Shown here piece after piece: positions 62,584-64,000 of a stretch of DNA of 64,000 nucleotides; positions within the stretch are counted from its first letter, which is position 1; each line of letters starts with the position of its first letter. The stretch is from an uncultured Alphaproteobacteria bacterium (GTDB lineage: Bacteria; Pseudomonadota; Alphaproteobacteria; Micavibrionales; Micavibrionaceae): contig CAADGI010000008.1 in the NCBI GenBank assembly GCA_900696495.1, forward strand, positions 1 to 64,000, written 5' to 3'. The position numbers and the translations under genes are program-made. A model generated the notes under the pieces. That model saw nothing but the letters and a program-made list of their open reading frames with translations. It ran no database searches and had not been told where the DNA came from.

Positions 62584-63114
62584 ATGCTGGCTTTTCTGAA
62601 AAAGAAGACACCCCATGCCGATCCGGCGAAACGGGCCTATGCGCAGATTCTGCAGCATATCCGCGCGCCGGTTTTCTATACAACGTATGGCGTGCCCGAT
62701 TCCTTCGACGGGCGGTTCGACCTGCTGCTGGTGCACCTGTTTATCGTGATCAACCGGCTGGCCGGGGAGGGGGAGCAAGCCAGAGAATTCAACCAGGCCC
62801 TGTTTGACGTCACGTTCGCGGATATGGACCAGACTTTACGCGAAATGGGCATCGGCGATATGGGCGTGCCCAAGCACCAGCGCCGGATGATGAAAGGTTT
62901 CAACGGGCGCATGCATGGCTATGATGAGGCGTTGAAGCAGGGTGAAGGCGCATTCGTGATTGCCCTGCGCCGGAATCTTTACGGGACGCTTGAAGACAGC
63001 GAGGTTCCTGACATCCAGAAAATCATGCGCTATATAAGAGAGAGTATGGCGGTTATGGCGAAAAAGCCGGTTCCGGAGATTTTGAACGGCGAGGTCGCCT
63101 TCGCGGGAGTATAG
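62584..63114 (+). CDS. Ubiquinol-cytochrome c chaperone family protein
   Basis: The 176-residue all-helical product belongs to the Cbp3/UbiqCytC chaperone family (PF03981): ILQHIRAPVFYTTYGVPDSF, FDLLLVHLFIVINRLAGEGE, FDVTFADMDQTLREMGIGDM and HQRRMMKGFNGRMHGYDEAL. In mitochondria Cbp3 assists cytochrome b translation and assembly; the bacterial role is inferred to be similar for the bc1 complex. It is 1 nt before the DUF177 gene and probably co-transcribed. Confidence 0.92.
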   Translation: MLAFLKKKTPHADPAKRAYAQILQHIRAPVFYTTYGVPDSFDGRFDLLLVHLFIVINRLAGEGEQAREFNQALFDVTFADMDQTLREMGIGDMGVPKHQRRMMKGFNGRMHGYDEALKQGEGAFVIALRRNLYGTLEDSEVPDIQKIMRYIRESMAVMAKKPVPEILNGEVAFAGV

Positions 63115-63115
63115 A

Positions 63116-63721
63116 ATGACACGTAAAAAACAAGACATAACCGCGCCTGAATGGTCGCATTTCGTGGAGGTCGAGAAAATCGGCGCCGTGCCGGTGAAGA
63201 TGACGATTTCGCCGACCGCCGACGAGCGCAAGAGGCTGGCGAAGCGGATGGGGTTGGTCGATTTGCGCAGCCTTGAGGCTGATTTGGTCATGAGCCGCGA
63301 TTCCGGCAGCAACGTGATTTTCATTTCAGGACAGATACGGGCGGCAGTGACGCAGAATTCCGTCGTCAGCGGCAAGGCCGTGAAGAGCGACATCATGGAC
63401 AGTTTCGAGGCGTGGTATGCCGACCCGGAGCAGGCGGTGTCGTTCGCGAAGGCCAAGCAGGAGCGGCTGACGCGCGACGGGCAGGCCGACATGCCGTTCC
63501 TCGATGAAAGCGAAGACCCGGAGCCGGTGGTGGATGGCAAGATCGACGCAGGCGAGTTGGTGGCGCAATATTTGTCGCTGGCCATAGATGCCTATCCCCG
63601 GCTGGAGGGGGAGGAATATGAGGGCGAAGGGGTGATGAAGGCGCAGGCCGGCGAACCCTATGAAAATCCTTTCGCGGCTTTAAAGGATTGGAAAAACAAG
63701 CAGGAAAAAGGCGATTTTTAA
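63116..63721 (+). CDS. DUF177/YceD family protein
   Basis: The 201-residue product has the DUF177 core: KRMGLVDLRSLEADL, then IRAAVTQNSVVSGKAV, where many homologues have a cysteine (TQTC) replaced here by Asn-Ser, and the acidic C-terminal YLSLAIDAYPRLEGEEYEGE with NPFAALKDWK. YceD proteins are needed for 23S rRNA accumulation and usually precede rpmF, as here (87-nt gap). It follows the chaperone gene by 1 nt. Confidence 0.92.
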   Translation: MTRKKQDITAPEWSHFVEVEKIGAVPVKMTISPTADERKRLAKRMGLVDLRSLEADLVMSRDSGSNVIFISGQIRAAVTQNSVVSGKAVKSDIMDSFEAWYADPEQAVSFAKAKQERLTRDGQADMPFLDESEDPEPVVDGKIDAGELVAQYLSLAIDAYPRLEGEEYEGEGVMKAQAGEPYENPFAALKDWKNKQEKGDF

Positions 63722-63807
63722 GCGTTTTCAGGCCGTTTCGCAGGTTTTGCTTGCATCCCGTGGCCGTTTTCGTTAATAAAAGCGCCTGATTTGGAAGGAT
63801 TACAAAA

Positions 63808-63987
63808 ATGGCTGTTCCCAAGCGAAAAACATCGAAATCCCGCCGCAACATGCGCCGCTCGCATGACGGCCTGACGGCTACGAACTGGGCCGAGGATTCA
63901 CACACCGGCGAACCTGTGCGCCGCCATCATGTCGACCTGAAAACCGGCATGTACAAAGGCAAGCAGGTTCTCGCAGCCCGCGACTAA
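63808..63987 (+). CDS. rpmF: 50S ribosomal protein L32
   Basis: The 59-residue product begins [20 protein letters not shown], the standard L32 start, and ends [15 protein letters not shown] at 63793-63799 gives a strong ribosome site and TAA closes the frame at 63985-63987. There is no zinc-cysteine set (C- form). rpmF is commonly followed by plsX and fabH, which would lie beyond the window. Confidence 0.97.
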   Translation: MAVPKRKTSKSRRNMRRSHDGLTATNWAEDSHTGEPVRRHHVDLKTGMYKGKQVLAARD

Positions 63988-64000
63988 TTCTCTATTCCCC

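Overview
The window looks like about 64 kb of chromosome from a free-living, motile, polyhydroxyalkanoate-storing alphaproteobacterium with a moderately high G+C content. The evidence is the mix of families: PhaR, phasin and a PHA locus, a MarR-type regulator like LdtR, a RibBA with a degenerate cyclohydrolase half, a ubiquinol-cytochrome c chaperone next to a DUF177 protein and rpmF, a K+-independent membrane pyrophosphatase, and flagellar motA, motB and fliL. The genus cannot be fixed from sequence alone. I saw no rRNA, tRNA or CRISPR array.

Layout. 1-1500: the 3' end of a large serine recombinase, a hairpin-rich stretch, a small basic-peptide gene and repeats; this is probably the edge of an integrated element. 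1.5-10 kb: phasin, a PAS-type histidine kinase, recX/hslO, two lipoproteins (one OmpA-like), a DJ-1/PfpI protein and prfB with its programmed +1 frameshift. 10-15 kb: a 1,089-residue exported coiled-coil protein and poorly conserved neighbours. 15-19 kb: phaR diverging from phaC-like, phaA and phaB. 19-27 kb: an AsmA protein, a ribbon-helix-helix protein, fumC, purE/purK, a DUF465 protein and 6-phosphofructokinase. 28-30.5 kb: an AT-richer island with two paralogous repeat proteins of unknown function. 30.5-37.5 kb: a PH-domain pair, ilvD, an L,D-transpeptidase with a DUF882 peptidase, folK and folP. 37.5-46.7 kb: a phosphatase, an aspartate dehydrogenase-like protein, recO, parC, motB, a GxxExxY cassette, motA and an EAL protein. 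46.7-54 kb: hemB, CoA-ester catabolism genes, a MarR regulator, rpiB and glyA. 54-59 kb: nrdR-ribD-ribE-ribBA-ribH-nusB. 59-64 kb: fliL, hppA, bamE, the cytochrome bc1 chaperone, DUF177 and rpmF.

How genes work together. PhaA and PhaB make 3-hydroxybutyryl-CoA, the PhaC-like enzyme would polymerise it, the phasin coats the granule, and PhaR probably controls both divergent sides. RibD, RibE, RibBA and RibH form a nearly complete riboflavin pathway. The transpeptidase and the DUF882 peptidase form a peptidoglycan-remodelling pair like E. coli ldtD-mepK. MotA, MotB and FliL serve the flagellar stator.

The most unusual material is the repeat landscape and the island. At least three families of palindromic repeats fill the spacers. 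Family A/B is short stem-loops bounded by GTCAT/ATGAC, often in head-to-head pairs. Family C is palindromes built of 9-nt CACAGAG-like units; one pair of arms brackets a GxxExxY gene that separates motA from motB. Family D has CCCTCACCC/GGGTGAGGG ends, and one copy lies in frame inside recO. The two island genes share a roughly 95-residue helical module (two copies in one, one in the other) followed by arrays of a 17-22-residue RMKKLHADPDFAA-like repeat.
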